Assembly: GCF_004217315.1 (NCBI RefSeq)
Contig: NZ_SGWR01000003.1
Location: 310,001 to 374,000 of the forward strand
Direction of reading: 5' to 3'
DNA from: Corticibacter populi
GTDB lineage: Bacteria > Pseudomonadota > Gammaproteobacteria > Burkholderiales > Burkholderiaceae_C
DNA length: 64,000 nt
The notes below the pieces were generated by a model. The model worked only from the letters and a program-made list of their open reading frames with translations, searched no databases and was not told the DNA's origin. Below are positions 52,847 through 64,000 of this stretch, in pieces. The stretch's first letter is position 1. Every line of letters begins with the position of its first letter. The translations under genes were made by a program, and so were the position numbers.

Positions 52847-53965
52847 ATGACCACACCGACTCCACGGCCCTTCAATTTCTCCGCCGGCCCGGCCGCGCTG
52901 CCTGAAGAGGTGCTGCAGACTGCTGCCGCCGAAATGCTCGATTGGCACGGCAGTGGCATGAGCGTGATGGAGATGAGTCACCGCGGTGCCGAATTCATCT
53001 CGATCTACGAGAAGGCCGAACGCGACCTGCGCAGGCTGCTGGCGGTGCCGCAGAATTACCGGATCCTTTTCATGCAGGGTGGCGGCATTGGCGAAAACGC
53101 CATCGTGCCGCTGAACCTCTCGCGCGCCGGTGTGGTCGATTTCGTGCTCACCGGAAGCTGGAGCCAGAAGTCGCAGAAGGAGGCCGGCAAGTACGCCACT
53201 TCCCGCGTGGCCGCCAGTGCCGAGGCCAGTGGCTTCACAGAGATTCCCAACCCGGCCAGCTGGCAGATCGACCGGGATGCGGCCTACCTGCATATATGCA
53301 GCAACGAGACCATCCACGGCATCGAATACCAGCAACTGCCCGATCTCAAGGCCCTGGGCGCCGACATCCCGCTGGTGATCGATTGTTCCTCGCACATCGC
53401 CTCGCGTTCGATTGACTGGAGCCGCGTGGGGCTGGCTTTTGCTGGCGCGCAGAAAAACCTGGGGCCTTCGGGGTTGACCATCGTCATCGTGCGCGAGGAC
53501 CTGGTCGGGCACGCGCTGGCGATCTGCCCGAGCGCCTTCAACTACGAACTGGTGGCCAAGAACCAGTCCATGTACAACACCCCTCCGACCTGGGGCATCT
53601 ACGTCGCGGGGCTGGTGTTCGACTGGGTGCTGCGCCAGCAGGAAGGTGATCTCACGGGCCTGGCCGCGATCGAGGCGCGCAACATCCGCAAGGCCGCCAA
53701 GCTCTACGCCTATCTGGACGGCAGCGGTTTCTACCGCAACACGGTCGCGCCGACGGCGCGCTCGCGCATGAACGTGCCGTTCTTCCTGGCCGACGAAAGC
53801 CGCAACGCCGACTTTCTCACCGGCGCCAAGGCGCGTGGGCTGCTGCAACTCAAGGGCCACAAGTCCGTCGGCGGCATGCGCGCCAGTATTTACAACGCCA
53901 TGCCGGAGGCGGGCGTGGATGCGCTGATCGACTACCTGCGGGAGTTCGAGAAGAGCGCCGCCTGA
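52847..53965 (+). CDS. serC: Phosphoserine aminotransferase SerC
   Basis: 372 residues. Converts 3-phosphohydroxypyruvate to phosphoserine, and also serves pyridoxine synthesis. It opens [19 protein letters not shown], with MEMSHRG soon after; the PLP lysine is in [12 protein letters not shown]. It heads the serC-pheA-tyrA-aroA/cmk-rpsA series that is conserved in Burkholderiales and Pseudomonas. Confidence 0.95.
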   Translation: MTTPTPRPFNFSAGPAALPEEVLQTAAAEMLDWHGSGMSVMEMSHRGAEFISIYEKAERDLRRLLAVPQNYRILFMQGGGIGENAIVPLNLSRAGVVDFVLTGSWSQKSQKEAGKYATSRVAASAEASGFTEIPNPASWQIDRDAAYLHICSNETIHGIEYQQLPDLKALGADIPLVIDCSSHIASRSIDWSRVGLAFAGAQKNLGPSGLTIVIVREDLVGHALAICPSAFNYELVAKNQSMYNTPPTWGIYVAGLVFDWVLRQQEGDLTGLAAIEARNIRKAAKLYAYLDGSGFYRNTVAPTARSRMNVPFFLADESRNADFLTGAKARGLLQLKGHKSVGGMRASIYNAMPEAGVDALIDYLREFEKSAA

Positions 53966-54058
53966 TCCCGCTGCCATCGAGCCGTGCGGCCCCTTGCACC
54001 GGGTCGGCAGCCAGGATGGTCCGTCCTCCCCGCCCCGATCTCAGAATCCGATTGCCCC

Positions 54059-55168
54059 ATGAATACGCCATCCACCGAGCCCGCCGCCACTCCCGAATTG
54101 CTGGTCCTGCGCGATCGCATCGACGCGCTGGACCGCCAGTTGCTCGATACGCTGAACCAGCGCGCCCGGGTCGCGCAGGAGGTGGGCGAGCTCAAGAAGC
54201 AGGAGGGCAGCACCTATTTTCGGCCTGACCGCGTCGCACAAGTCATCGAGAAGATGCAGCGCGCCAACCATGGGCCGCTGCGGGCAGGCCATGTCTCGGC
54301 GATCTGGCGCGAGATCATGTCGGCCTGTCTGGCGCTGGAGTCGCCACAGCGCGTGGCGGTGCTGGGGCCGGCCGGCACGTTCTGCGAGCAAGCGGCGGTC
54401 GAATACTTCGGCGGCGCGGCCGACATCGTCTACTGCAACAGCTTCGACGAGGTGTTCCATGTCACCACCTCCGGCAATGCCCAATTCGGCGTGGTGGGCG
54501 TGGAGAACTCTAATGAGGGCGTGGTGACGCGCTCGCTCGATCTGCTGCTGCACTCGCCGGTGCACGTGGTCGGCGAGGTCAGCCTGCAGGTGCGCCACAA
54601 TTTGCTGCGGCTGCAGAACGACCTCGAAGGCATCGAAGCGGTGCTGGCGCACCCGCAGGCGCTGGCCCAATGCCATGCTTGGCTGGCCAAGCACCTGCCG
54701 CATGCCGAGCGCCGTCCGGTCTCCAGCAACGCCGAGGGCGCGCGTCTGGCGGCCACCAATCCGGCCTGGGCGGGTCTGGCCAGCGAGCGCGCGGCCACGC
54801 AGTTCGGCCTGCACATCGTCGCACCCGCCATCCAGGACGACGCCTACAACCGCACCCGTTTCGACATCATCTGCCTGCCGCAGACCATGGCCATGCCGGA
54901 TGCCACGGGCCGTGACTGCACCAGCCTCGTGCTGTCGGTGCCGAACCGCCCGGGCGCCGTGCATGACCTGCTGACGCCGCTGAAGAAGCATGGCGTGTCG
55001 ATGACGCGCTTCGAGTCGCGGCCGGCACGCACCGGCCAGTGGGAGTATTACTTTTATATCGACATCGACGGCCATCCATCGCAGCCGCATGTGGCCGAGG
55101 CGCTCAAGGAGCTGCGCCAGCTCAGTGCGTTCTTCAAGCTGCTGGGCGCCTATCCGGTCAAGGACTGA
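54059..55168 (+). CDS. pheA: Chorismate mutase / prephenate dehydratase (P-protein)
   Basis: 369 residues in three domains: chorismate mutase (about 10-95, LLVLRDRIDALDRQLLDTLN), prephenate dehydratase (about 100-275, with LGPAGTFCEQAAVEYFG and VVGVENSNEGVV), and an ACT regulatory domain (about 285-365, SLVLSVPNRPGAVHDLL and FESRPA) that binds phenylalanine for feedback control. The start at 54059 gives the normal N-terminus. Confidence 0.95.
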   Translation: MNTPSTEPAATPELLVLRDRIDALDRQLLDTLNQRARVAQEVGELKKQEGSTYFRPDRVAQVIEKMQRANHGPLRAGHVSAIWREIMSACLALESPQRVAVLGPAGTFCEQAAVEYFGGAADIVYCNSFDEVFHVTTSGNAQFGVVGVENSNEGVVTRSLDLLLHSPVHVVGEVSLQVRHNLLRLQNDLEGIEAVLAHPQALAQCHAWLAKHLPHAERRPVSSNAEGARLAATNPAWAGLASERAATQFGLHIVAPAIQDDAYNRTRFDIICLPQTMAMPDATGRDCTSLVLSVPNRPGAVHDLLTPLKKHGVSMTRFESRPARTGQWEYYFYIDIDGHPSQPHVAEALKELRQLSAFFKLLGAYPVKD

Positions 55169-55195
55169 TACCGGCCGATTCAAGAGGGGGAGGGC

Positions 55196-56068
55196 ATGGT
55201 CACTGTATTCAAGCAACTGGGATTGATCGGCTGCGGGCTGATGGGCGGCTCGTTCGCGCTCGCCATGAAGAAGGCCGGGCTGGTCAAGCAGGTGGTGGGC
55301 TATAGCAAGTCGCCCTCGACCACGCTGCGCGCGCGTCAGCGTGGCGTGATCGATACCGAGGCCAAGTCGGCCTTGCAGGCCTGCGCCGGCTCCGACCTGA
55401 TCCTGCTGGCGGTGCCGGTGGCGGCCACCGGTGCGATGCTCAAGACCATCCGCGAGTTCGTGCGGCCCGATGTGCTGACGATGGATGTCGGCTCGACCAA
55501 GCAGGACGTGGTGGATGCGGCGGCCAAGGCGCTGGGCTGGAACGCCCAGTACTTCGTGCCGGCGCACCCCATCGCCGGCAAGGAGAAGGCCGGCGTCGAT
55601 GCTGCCGATGCGCAGCTTTACCGGGACGCACGCGTGGTGCTCACGCCCACCGAGGCCACCAGTGTCGACAAGCTGCGCCAGGCCCAGCAGCTCTGGGAGG
55701 CGCTGGGCGGTCGCGTGAGCGTGATGACGCCTGCCGAACACGACGCCGCCATGGCGGCCGTCAGCCATTTGCCGCACATGGTGGCTTTCGCCTACATGAA
55801 TGGTCTGCTGGGCCAGCCCGAGGCGGCCCGTCTGCTGAGCCTGGCGGGGCCGGGGTTCCGTGATTTCACCCGTATTGCCGGCGGCGACCCGCACCTCTGG
55901 CGCGATGTGCTGCTGGCCAATCGCAGCGAGGTGGCCGGGCAACTGCGGCAGCTGGTGCTGGCATTGCAGGATTTCCAGCGCGTGCTGCACGCCGAGGATG
56001 CCGAGGCACTCGAAAAGCTGATCACCCGCGCCAGCGATGCCCGCGCGCAGTGGAAGCCGGGCGCCTGA
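55196..56068 (+). CDS. tyrA: Prephenate dehydrogenase
   Basis: 290 residues. NAD(P)-binding [15 protein letters not shown] at the N-terminus, and the active-site histidine in [14 protein letters not shown]. It makes hydroxyphenylpyruvate (or arogenate product) for tyrosine. No fused chorismate mutase or ACT domain is present, as usual in this group. Lies between pheA and aroA-cmk. Confidence 0.92.
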   Translation: MVTVFKQLGLIGCGLMGGSFALAMKKAGLVKQVVGYSKSPSTTLRARQRGVIDTEAKSALQACAGSDLILLAVPVAATGAMLKTIREFVRPDVLTMDVGSTKQDVVDAAAKALGWNAQYFVPAHPIAGKEKAGVDAADAQLYRDARVVLTPTEATSVDKLRQAQQLWEALGGRVSVMTPAEHDAAMAAVSHLPHMVAFAYMNGLLGQPEAARLLSLAGPGFRDFTRIAGGDPHLWRDVLLANRSEVAGQLRQLVLALQDFQRVLHAEDAEALEKLITRASDARAQWKPGA

Positions 56069-56105
56069 TCCAGCCGGCTGCCATTACCGCTACCCAGTCT
56101 CATTC

Positions 56106-58172
56106 ATGTACACCATTCCCTTTCTGGACATCCCGCCGCTGCAAGGCGCCCATGGCGTGGTGCGTCTGCCCGGCTCCAAGAGCATTTCCAACCGCGTGCT
56201 GCTGCTGGCGGCGCTGTGCCAGGGAGCGACCACCGAGGTGTGCGATGTGCTTGCCTCCGACGACACCGACGCCATGCTGGGGGCGCTGCAGATGCTGGGT
56301 TGCCGCATCGAGCGCGAAGGCAGCGTGCTGCGCATCACCGGCCTGCAGCCCGACGCCATGCCTGCGCAGGCCAGCCTGCACCTGGGCAATGCCGGTACCG
56401 CGATGCGACCGCTGACGGCGGCACTGGCCCTGCTGCTCGGCGATGGGCAGGTGTACGAACTCACCGGCGTGGCGCGCATGCAGGAGCGTCCCATTGGCGA
56501 TCTGGTCGAGGCGCTGCGTCAGCTTGGCTGCGAGATCGAATACCTGCGCAATGAAGGCTTTCCGCCGCTGCGCCTGCGCGCGGCCGATCCGGCACGGCGA
56601 GCAGGCCACACGCGGCTGGCCATCCGTGGCGATGTCTCCAGTCAGTTCCTCACCGCCATGCTGATGGCGCTGCCGTTGCTGGCCGCCGAGCGCGCCTACA
56701 CCATCGAGGTGGAAGGCGAGCTGATCTCCAAGCCCTACATCGCCATCACCCTCGAACTGCTGGCGCGCTTTGGGGTGCAGGTGGACAACGAGCAATGGCA
56801 GCGCTTTACCATCCCGGCTGGCAGTGCCTATCGCTCGCCGGGACAGATCCATGTCGAGGCCGATGCCTCGTCGGCCAGCTACTTCCTGGCGCTCGGCGGC
56901 ATCGCCAGCGATGCGGGGCAGGGCCACAGCATTACCATCGAGGGCGTGGGGGCCGACTCGATCCAGGGCGATATCCGTTTTGCCCAGGCGGCGGCGCAAA
57001 TGGGTGTGCAAATCGAGAGCGGTCCCAACTGGCTGCGCGTGCAGCGCGGCCGCTGGCCACTGCAGGCCATCGAGCTGGATTGCAACCACATCCCCGACGC
57101 CGCCATGACGCTGGCGGTTATGGCCTTGTATGCCGAGGGCACGACGCGCCTGACCAACATTGGCAGCTGGCGGGTCAAGGAGACCGACCGCATCGACGCC
57201 ATGGCGGCCGAATGCGCCAAGCTCGGTGCCCGCGTGGAGAGCGGCCCGGACTGGATTGCCATCACACCGCCGGCGGCGGGCGTGAACGCGGGCGAAGGCG
57301 CGGGCCGCGGCGGCTGGCGCGCCGCCTCCATCGCCACCTATGACGACCACCGCATGGCGATGTGTTTTTCGCTGGCGGCCTTCAATCCCGCCGGCCTGCC
57401 GGTGCGCATCGAGGATCCGCGTTGCGTGGGCAAGACCTTCCCGGATTACTTCGAGACGCTGTTCGGCGTGGTCCAGGCCCTGCCGGGGCAGGTACCGGTG
57501 ATCTGCATCGATGGCCCGAGCGCCTCGGGCAAGGGTTCGCTGGCCGCGGCGGTGGCTGCGCAGCTCGGTTACGCGGTGCTCGATTCGGGCGCGCTCTACC
57601 GCATTGCCGGCTATGCCGCCTGTGCGCGTGGCATACCGCTACATGCCGATCATGCGCCGGAACTGGCGCAGGTGGTGCAGGAGATGGACGTGGCCTTCGT
57701 GGGCGAGACCATTCTGCTCGGCGGCGAGGACATCAGCCTGAAGATCCGCTCCGACACAGGCAGCCGCAATGCCTCGCTGATCTCGGCCATTCCGGCCGTG
57801 CGCGATGCGCTGCTGCAGTTCCAGCGCGACCGCGCGCGCCTGCCCGGGCTGGTGGCCGACGGGCGCGACATGGGCACCGTGGTGTTCCCGCAAGCGCCGC
57901 TGAAGGTGTTTTTGACGGCCAGTGCCGAAAAAAGGGCCGAGCGCCGCTATAAACAGTTGATTTCGCAAGGGTTGTCCGCTAATATGACGACCCTTCGCGA
58001 AGAACTCCACGCGCGCGACCTGCGGGATTCCACCCGCGCCGTCGCTCCCTTGCAGCCCGCCGTGGATGCCCTGTCCCTGGACAACTCGGACATCGGCATC
58101 GAGGCGGCAGCCCGCCAGGTGCTTTCCTGGTGGGAGGAGCGCAGGCCCTTCTCCGAATCTTCCCGTCCGTGA
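56106..58172 (+). CDS. aroA-cmk: Fused EPSP synthase (AroA) / cytidylate kinase (Cmk)
   Basis: 688 residues. Residues about 1-455 are 3-phosphoshikimate 1-carboxyvinyltransferase with [34 protein letters not shown] and the C-terminal [14 protein letters not shown]. From about 463 the cytidylate kinase domain begins ([20 protein letters not shown]-loop near 468), continuing with LDSGALYR and [12 protein letters not shown]. The first half catalyses the sixth shikimate step, the second phosphorylates CMP and dCMP. The two genes are separate neighbours in most bacteria; the fusion is typical of some Burkholderiales. Confidence 0.95.
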   Translation: MYTIPFLDIPPLQGAHGVVRLPGSKSISNRVLLLAALCQGATTEVCDVLASDDTDAMLGALQMLGCRIEREGSVLRITGLQPDAMPAQASLHLGNAGTAMRPLTAALALLLGDGQVYELTGVARMQERPIGDLVEALRQLGCEIEYLRNEGFPPLRLRAADPARRAGHTRLAIRGDVSSQFLTAMLMALPLLAAERAYTIEVEGELISKPYIAITLELLARFGVQVDNEQWQRFTIPAGSAYRSPGQIHVEADASSASYFLALGGIASDAGQGHSITIEGVGADSIQGDIRFAQAAAQMGVQIESGPNWLRVQRGRWPLQAIELDCNHIPDAAMTLAVMALYAEGTTRLTNIGSWRVKETDRIDAMAAECAKLGARVESGPDWIAITPPAAGVNAGEGAGRGGWRAASIATYDDHRMAMCFSLAAFNPAGLPVRIEDPRCVGKTFPDYFETLFGVVQALPGQVPVICIDGPSASGKGSLAAAVAAQLGYAVLDSGALYRIAGYAACARGIPLHADHAPELAQVVQEMDVAFVGETILLGGEDISLKIRSDTGSRNASLISAIPAVRDALLQFQRDRARLPGLVADGRDMGTVVFPQAPLKVFLTASAEKRAERRYKQLISQGLSANMTTLREELHARDLRDSTRAVAPLQPAVDALSLDNSDIGIEAAARQVLSWWEERRPFSESSRP

Positions 58173-58449
58173 ACCTGCGGGCGCCGCAGCTGCCTTGGCA
58201 GCCTGTGCCGCCGCAGCGCGCCGATGGATGATGGATTGGAGAGGTGAGGCCGGTTGTGCTGCTGGCTGTTTCCTGGCGAAGCCCGCCCAGCTCGCGGCCT
58301 TGTTCCTCGGCTGGTTTTTCACCCAAGCAACCCGCGCCCAGCGCCTGCGCCAATGCATGGCCGGCAGCGAAGCGCAAGCCCCCCGGTGATCGAGATAGAA
58401 ACGTCCAGCAATGGTGCTGGCGGAAACCGGTCATCGGAAAAGGAAACAC

Positions 58450-60141
<1,692 letters not shown>

Positions 60142-60234
60142 GCGGCCCTGCCGCGCAGGCCTTTGAACAGGCCTGCGTGACGAGCGCCGGCAGGCGTTGC
60201 TGCAAACCATGTGGCCTGCCGGCATCTCCCGCAT

Positions 60235-60266
60235 GAAAAGGGCCGCCCGAGAGGGTGGCCCTTTTC
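60235..60266 (+). terminator. Rho-independent terminator after rpsA
   Basis: GAAAAGGGCC pairs perfectly with GGCCCTTTTC around a GCCCGAGAGGGT loop region. It lies between rpsA and ihfB, so ihfB probably has its own promoter. Confidence 0.82.
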
Positions 60267-60323
60267 ATCTGCGCTTCCGACCGATCGACCTCCCATCCGA
60301 GCCCTTGGGCTCCCCCAAATACC

Positions 60324-60623
60324 ATGACACGTTCTGACCTCGTCGAGGAACTTGCCGCCAGCTTCAACCAGCTGACCCAGTCGGATGCCGAATACGCCGT
60401 CAAGGCCATCCTCGAGCGCATGGGACAGTCGCTGGAGCAGGGCCACCGCATCGAGATCCGTGGCTTTGGCAGCTTCTCCGTCGCTCGCCGCGCGCCGCGC
60501 ATTGGCCGCAACCCGCGCAATGGCCAGATCGTCGAAGTGCCCGAGAAGCGCGTGCTGCACTTCAAGCCGGGCAAGGCCCTGCGCGAAGCCGTGGACCGCT
60601 CCGGCGGCCAGCCGGCCGACTGA
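60324..60623 (+). CDS. ihfB: Integration host factor subunit beta
   Basis: 99 residues. SDLVEELAASFNQLTQSDAE at the N-terminus and the DNA-bending arm FGSFSVARRAPRIGRNPRNG, followed by KRVLHFKPGKAL, are typical of IHF-beta. It pairs with IHF-alpha to bend DNA. The start at 60324 is chosen because upstream codons form the rpsA terminator. Confidence 0.95.
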   Translation: MTRSDLVEELAASFNQLTQSDAEYAVKAILERMGQSLEQGHRIEIRGFGSFSVARRAPRIGRNPRNGQIVEVPEKRVLHFKPGKALREAVDRSGGQPAD

Positions 60624-60748
60624 CCCCGATGGCATGCCTCGGCGGCACTGTGGCCCCTCTGGCCTGTTCTTTGAACCGGCGCTGAGCCGGACTCGGCTAT
60701 GATGCGCTGCATCTCGAGCGGGGCCTCGCCGGGCAGGACGATTGCCAA

Positions 60749-61018
60749 ATGAAATACCTGGTATGGCTGCTGCGTGCAGCCATTTTCTTTCTGTTGTTCG
60801 CCTTCTCGCTGAACAACCAGCACGACGTGACGGTGCACTGGTTCTTCGGCATGCAATGGCGCGGGCCGATGGTACTGGCCATGCTCGCCGCCTTTGCGCT
60901 GGGGCTGGCGGTTGGCCTGCTGACCGTGCTGCCGCGCTGGTGGCGGCATGGCCGCCGGCGCGCCGCGCTGGATGGCGCAGCGCGCACTCCATCCACTCAA
61001 ATTGCGGAGCATGACTGA
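60749..61018 (+). CDS. lapA: Lipopolysaccharide assembly protein A domain protein (LapA)
   Basis: 89 residues with two membrane helices (YLVWLLRAAIFFLLFAFSLN and VLAMLAAFALGLAVGLLTVL) and a basic cytoplasmic tail. It works with LapB in controlling LpxC degradation and LPS balance, known from E. coli. It ends two bases before lapB. Confidence 0.88.
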   Translation: MKYLVWLLRAAIFFLLFAFSLNNQHDVTVHWFFGMQWRGPMVLAMLAAFALGLAVGLLTVLPRWWRHGRRRAALDGAARTPSTQIAEHD

Positions 61019-61020
61019 CC

Positions 61021-62169
61021 ATGGAACTTGAATGGAGCTGGCTGCTGTTGGGGCTGCCCATTGCCTTCGTGCTGGGCTGGCTGGCCTCGCGGCTGGATTG
61101 GCGCCAGATGCGCATGCTGCAGCGCAGTTCGCCGCGCACCTATTTCCAGGGCCTGACCTACCTGCTCAACGAGCAGCAGGACAAGGCCATCGACGTGTTC
61201 GTCGAGGCGGTGCAGAGCGATCCTGACACCGTCGAGCTGCATTTCGCGCTGGGCAACCTGTTCAGGCGTCGCGGCGAATACGACCGCGCCGTGCGCGTGC
61301 ACGAACATCTGCTGGCCAGGGCCGACCTGAGCGGCGCCGACCGCGCCCGAGCACAGTTCGACCTAGCGCAGGACTTCCTCAAGGCCGGCCTGCTCGACCG
61401 GGCCGAGGCGGCGCTGCAAAAACTCGATGGCACGGCGCTGGAGTCGCAGGCGCGGCTCGCTTTGCTATACATCTATGAGCGGGTGCATGATTGGCCGCAG
61501 GCCTGTCAGCTGCTCGATAAGATGACCCCGCTGGACGGGCAGCCGCTGCCGCCTGCGCTGCAGGGCCGGTTGGTGCACTACCTGTGCGAGCAGGCCCGCA
61601 CCGCCATGCAGCGCAAGGATTACGCCGAAGCACAGCGCCTGCTCGATGTGGCCCTGGCCACGCCGCAGGCCGGTGTGCGACCGCGCATCGAGCAAGTGGA
61701 CCTGCTGTTGCTGCAGGGGTGCGAGCGCGATGGCATCGAAGCCATTCTGCATCTGGCCGATGCCGAACCCGAGACGCTGGCGCTGCTCGCCGGCAAGCTG
61801 GTGAATCTGTCGCTCGATGCCGATCAGCGCACGCGCGCGCACGCCATGCTGCAGCAGCACTATGCGCAGCAGGCCAGCCTGGATGTGCTGCTGGCGCTGG
61901 TGGCGCTGGAGCAGCAGCAGGGCAACCCGCGTGCGAGCGATTGGTACATCGCCCATCTACACCAGCATCCATCGCTGGTGGCGGCCGCACGCTGGCTGGA
62001 GGATCAGCCGGCGCACGCCGACCTGCAGCCCATGCTGGAGAAAGCCGCCCAACCGCTGCTGCGCTACCGTTGCGTGCAATGCGGCTTCGAGACCCGCCAC
62101 TATTTCTGGCAATGCCCAGGTTGCCAGAGCTGGGAGAGCTTCCCGCCGCGCCGCATCGAGGAACTGTAG
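61021..62169 (+). CDS. lapB: Lipopolysaccharide assembly protein LapB
   Basis: 382 residues. One N-terminal membrane anchor (WLLLGLPIAFVLGWLASRL), tetratricopeptide repeats over most of the length (FQGLTYLLNEQQDKAIDVFV, ELHFALGNLFRRRGEYDRAV), and a C-terminal rubredoxin-like zinc ribbon (CVQCGFETRHYFWQCPGC). It presents LpxC to the FtsH protease. Operon with lapA. Confidence 0.92.
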   Translation: MELEWSWLLLGLPIAFVLGWLASRLDWRQMRMLQRSSPRTYFQGLTYLLNEQQDKAIDVFVEAVQSDPDTVELHFALGNLFRRRGEYDRAVRVHEHLLARADLSGADRARAQFDLAQDFLKAGLLDRAEAALQKLDGTALESQARLALLYIYERVHDWPQACQLLDKMTPLDGQPLPPALQGRLVHYLCEQARTAMQRKDYAEAQRLLDVALATPQAGVRPRIEQVDLLLLQGCERDGIEAILHLADAEPETLALLAGKLVNLSLDADQRTRAHAMLQQHYAQQASLDVLLALVALEQQQGNPRASDWYIAHLHQHPSLVAAARWLEDQPAHADLQPMLEKAAQPLLRYRCVQCGFETRHYFWQCPGCQSWESFPPRRIEEL

Positions 62170-62199
62170 GGCCGGTAAAGCGGTGATGGCGGGCGGCGA

Positions 62200-62802
62200 C
62201 TACTGGGTCAGCATGCGCTGCACCAGGTCGGTCGTGCCGCTCGCGCCGAACTTGCGCATCAGCCGGGCCCGGTAGATTTCCACTGTGCGGTGGCTGATCT
62301 GCAATTCCTTGCCGATGAGCTTGGAGGTCTTGCCTTCGAGCAGCCGCGCTGCCACTTCGCGCTCTCGGCCGGTCAGACTGTGCTGCGCCACCGGGCGCTG
62401 GGCACTGATATCTTCGAAGCTCCAGATGCCGGCGGCATGGGGGTTGCGGCGGTCGAAGGCACGGCCACTCACATGGCACCAGAAGAACTGGCCGTTGGCG
62501 CGCTTCATGATGCGGCTGTCCGAGTAATGGCCGCGTGCATTGAGGATGGGCGCGATGCGTTCGCCCAGGCGCTCGAACTCGTCGGCGCTGGGGTAGAGGT
62601 CGAGGAAGGAGCGGCCCAGCAGCAGTTCCCGGGAGGTCTGGAAGATCTCGCACAGCCATTGGTTGCAGTCGATGATGCGGCGGTGGCGCGAGATCACCAG
62701 TCCGACCGGAGCCATCTCGAAAGCGAGCCGGTAGTCCTCCAGATTCTCCAGGTGCGGCAATGGCTTGGAGGTGTCGGTGGATGGGGCCAATGGGGCCGAC
62801 AT
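62200..62802 (-). CDS. PAS-LuxR transcriptional regulator
   Basis: 200 residues. A PAS sensor domain fills about 25-135 (FEMAPVGLVISRHRRIIDCN and RANGQFFWCHVSGRAF), and a LuxR HTH the C-terminus (LTGREREVAARLLEGKTSKL, then ISHRTVEIYRARLMRKF). Divergent from the CoA-transferase operon, with a palindrome between them, so it probably controls that operon. The PAS ligand is unknown. Confidence 0.88.
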   Translation of the reverse strand: MSAPLAPSTDTSKPLPHLENLEDYRLAFEMAPVGLVISRHRRIIDCNQWLCEIFQTSRELLLGRSFLDLYPSADEFERLGERIAPILNARGHYSDSRIMKRANGQFFWCHVSGRAFDRRNPHAAGIWSFEDISAQRPVAQHSLTGREREVAARLLEGKTSKLIGKELQISHRTVEIYRARLMRKFGASGTTDLVQRMLTQ

Positions 62803-62822
62803 AGGGGTTTCCTTTAAGAAAA

Positions 62823-62844
62823 ACTACGTATCTTTTTACGTAGT
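62823..62844. promoter_or_regulatory. Palindromic operator between the PAS-LuxR gene and the CoA-transferase operon
   Basis: ACTACGTA (62823-62830) and TACGTAGT (62837-62844) are exact inverted copies separated by six bases. The site is 21 bases upstream of the regulator start and 133 bases before the CoA-transferase start. TACGTA-type half-sites fit binding by a dimeric PAS-LuxR protein; this is inferred. A tandem ACGGTTCAAA repeat lies further down at about 62941-62960. Confidence 0.6.
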
Positions 62845-62976
62845 ATCCTCGGAAGCCGCTCACGGGCCCATCATCAAAAGGGTTGCAAGCGGATTCCCGA
62901 TCTCTTGTGCCCCGCGATGCCGGGGCCAGGTTCCCATTCCACGGTTCAAACACGGTTCAAAACAGGGAGACTGACC

Positions 62977-63684
62977 TTGAACAAAATCTATCCTTCGGCT
63001 GCTGAGGCGCTCAAGGGAGTGGTCGCCGATGGCCAGACACTGGCCGTTGGCGGCTTTGGCCTTTGCGGCATCCCGGAAGCGCTGATCGAGGCGTTGCGCG
63101 ACACAGGTGTGAAAAACCTGACAGTGATCTCCAACAACGCTGGCGTCGATGGTTTCGGCTTGGGCAAATTGCTCGAGACCCGCCAGATCAAAAAGATGAT
63201 CTCGTCCTATGTGGGCGAGAACAAGGAGTTCGAACGCCAGTATCTGGCCGGCGAACTGGAGCTGGAGTTCACGCCGCAGGGCACGTTGGCCGAGAAGCTG
63301 CGCGCCGGTGGCGCCGGCATCCCGGCCTTCTTCACCAAGACCGGCGTGGGCACGCTGGTGGCCGAGGGCAAGGAAACGCGCGAGTTCGATGGCGAAACCT
63401 ACGTGATGGAGCGGGCCCTGGTGGCCGACATCGCGCTGGTCAAGGCCTACCAGGCCGACCATTCGGGCAATCTGCGCTTTCGCTACACCGCGCGCAATTT
63501 CAACCCCGCTGCGGCGACGGCCGGCAAGATCACCGTCGTCGAGGTCGAGGAGGTCGTTGAAAACGGCGCGCTGGCCCCGGACGACGTGCACCTGCCGGGC
63601 ATCTACGTGCACCGCATCGTGCACAACCCGAACCCGGAAAAGCGCATCGAACAACGCACCGTGAGCCCGAAGGCAGGAGACTGA
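62977..63684 (+). CDS. scoA: 3-oxoacid CoA-transferase subunit A
   Basis: 235 residues, started at TTG 62977 behind GGGAGA; an in-frame ATG at 62905 would add a non-conserved segment. The glycine-rich motif [20 protein letters not shown] is the CoA-transferase family I signature, with [20 protein letters not shown] further on. It moves CoA from succinyl-CoA to a 3-oxoacid such as acetoacetate, feeding ketone bodies or poly-hydroxybutyrate breakdown products into central metabolism. The exact acid acceptor is inferred from the family. Confidence 0.9.
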   Translation: MNKIYPSAAEALKGVVADGQTLAVGGFGLCGIPEALIEALRDTGVKNLTVISNNAGVDGFGLGKLLETRQIKKMISSYVGENKEFERQYLAGELELEFTPQGTLAEKLRAGGAGIPAFFTKTGVGTLVAEGKETREFDGETYVMERALVADIALVKAYQADHSGNLRFRYTARNFNPAAATAGKITVVEVEEVVENGALAPDDVHLPGIYVHRIVHNPNPEKRIEQRTVSPKAGD

Positions 63685-63689
63685 ACACC

Positions 63690-64000
63690 ATGGCATGGAC
63701 CAAAGACCAGATGGCGGCACGCGCCGCCAAAGAACTGCAGGACGGCTTCTACGTCAACCTGGGCATCGGCATCCCGACCCTCGTGGCCAATCATGTGCCC
63801 AAGGACATCGAGGTCTGGCTGCAAAGCGAGAACGGCATGCTGGGTATCGGCCCGTTCCCGACCGAGGATGAGGTCGATGCCGACCTCATCAACGCCGGCA
63901 AGCAGACCGTGACCACGCTGCAAGGCTCCTCGATCTTCAGCAGCGACCAGAGCTTCGCGATGATCCGTGGCGGCAAAATCAATCTGTCCATCCTCGGCGC
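63690..64000 (+). CDS. scoB: 3-oxoacid CoA-transferase subunit B, 3' end outside the window
   Basis: About 103 residues are visible from ATG 63690, preceded by CAGGAGA. The family N-terminus is clear: [20 protein letters not shown], then the catalytic glutamate in [15 protein letters not shown]. It forms the heteromeric enzyme with subunit A, whose stop lies five bases upstream. Confidence 0.92.
   Translation, partial: MAWTKDQMAARAAKELQDGFYVNLGIGIPTLVANHVPKDIEVWLQSENGMLGIGPFPTEDEVDADLINAGKQTVTTLQGSSIFSSDQSFAMIRGGKINLSILG

Overview
The window is a GC-rich chromosomal segment from a betaproteobacterium, most likely Burkholderiales and probably Comamonadaceae. The evidence is the gene order gph-ubiG-ompA / gyrA-paiB-like-hydrolase-serC-pheA-tyrA-aroA/cmk-rpsA-ihfB-lapA-lapB, the aroA-cmk fusion, a Bug/TctC-type solute receptor, and a tmRNA tag ending ALAA. 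The species cannot be fixed from sequence reading alone.

Layout. (1) 1-5607: a malonate decarboxylase operon, mdcA(partial)-C-D-E-G-B-H, with most genes overlapping or closely spaced. (2) 5667-6685: a decayed amidase and a non-coding stretch. (3) 6686-14983: a branched-chain-amino-acid-type ABC transporter (livK/H/M/G/F-like), a haem-type aldoxime dehydratase, a nitrilase and a LysR regulator. Together they read as uptake and catabolism of an aldoxime or nitrile. A 183-bp inverted-repeat element sits right after the nitrilase. (4) 15243-25481: housekeeping genes. These are NAD salvage (pncB, nadM-Nudix), a dihaem cytochrome c peroxidase, an EEP-family phosphatase/nuclease, a CorC-like membrane protein, an SDR, a Bug-type receptor, xerD and a DUF3014 protein.

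(5) About 25.65-45.97 kb: a mosaic genomic island. It is bounded on the left by a tyrosine-integrase remnant and a degenerate copy of the tmRNA 3' end (26242-26275), and on the right by the functional tmRNA gene ssrA (45940-46318). From left to right it carries: a two-domain phospholipase-D-like nuclease translationally coupled to an unrecognised 538-residue protein and preceded by what looks like a truncated McrB-type N-terminus; a small ribbon-helix-helix protein with an adenine-N6 DNA methyltransferase and a convergent, tail-overlapping candidate restriction endonuclease (visibly AT-richer DNA); a partial prophage tail-tip and lysis module (J-like tail protein, DUF2793, DUF6127, holin, GH24 lysozyme); a four-gene operon of XRE regulator, ImmA/IrrE zinc protease and two large unrecognised proteins; and a DUF2924 / large serine recombinase module whose recombinase carries a nonsense codon and a frameshift, followed by two paralogous small HTH-like proteins.

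(6) 45.9-64 kb: core genome. It holds ssrA, gph, ubiG, an ompA-family gene, gyrA, a PaiB-like FMN protein, an alpha/beta hydrolase, serine and aromatic amino-acid synthesis (serC, pheA, tyrA, aroA-cmk), rpsA, ihfB, lapA and lapB. It ends with a PAS-LuxR regulator divergent from a 3-oxoacid CoA-transferase operon that runs off the right edge.

The best candidates for an undescribed system are the XRE-ImmA/IrrE-orf474-orf310 operon (39035-42597) and the PLD/538-residue gene pair (26432-30932), both inside the ssrA-bounded island.
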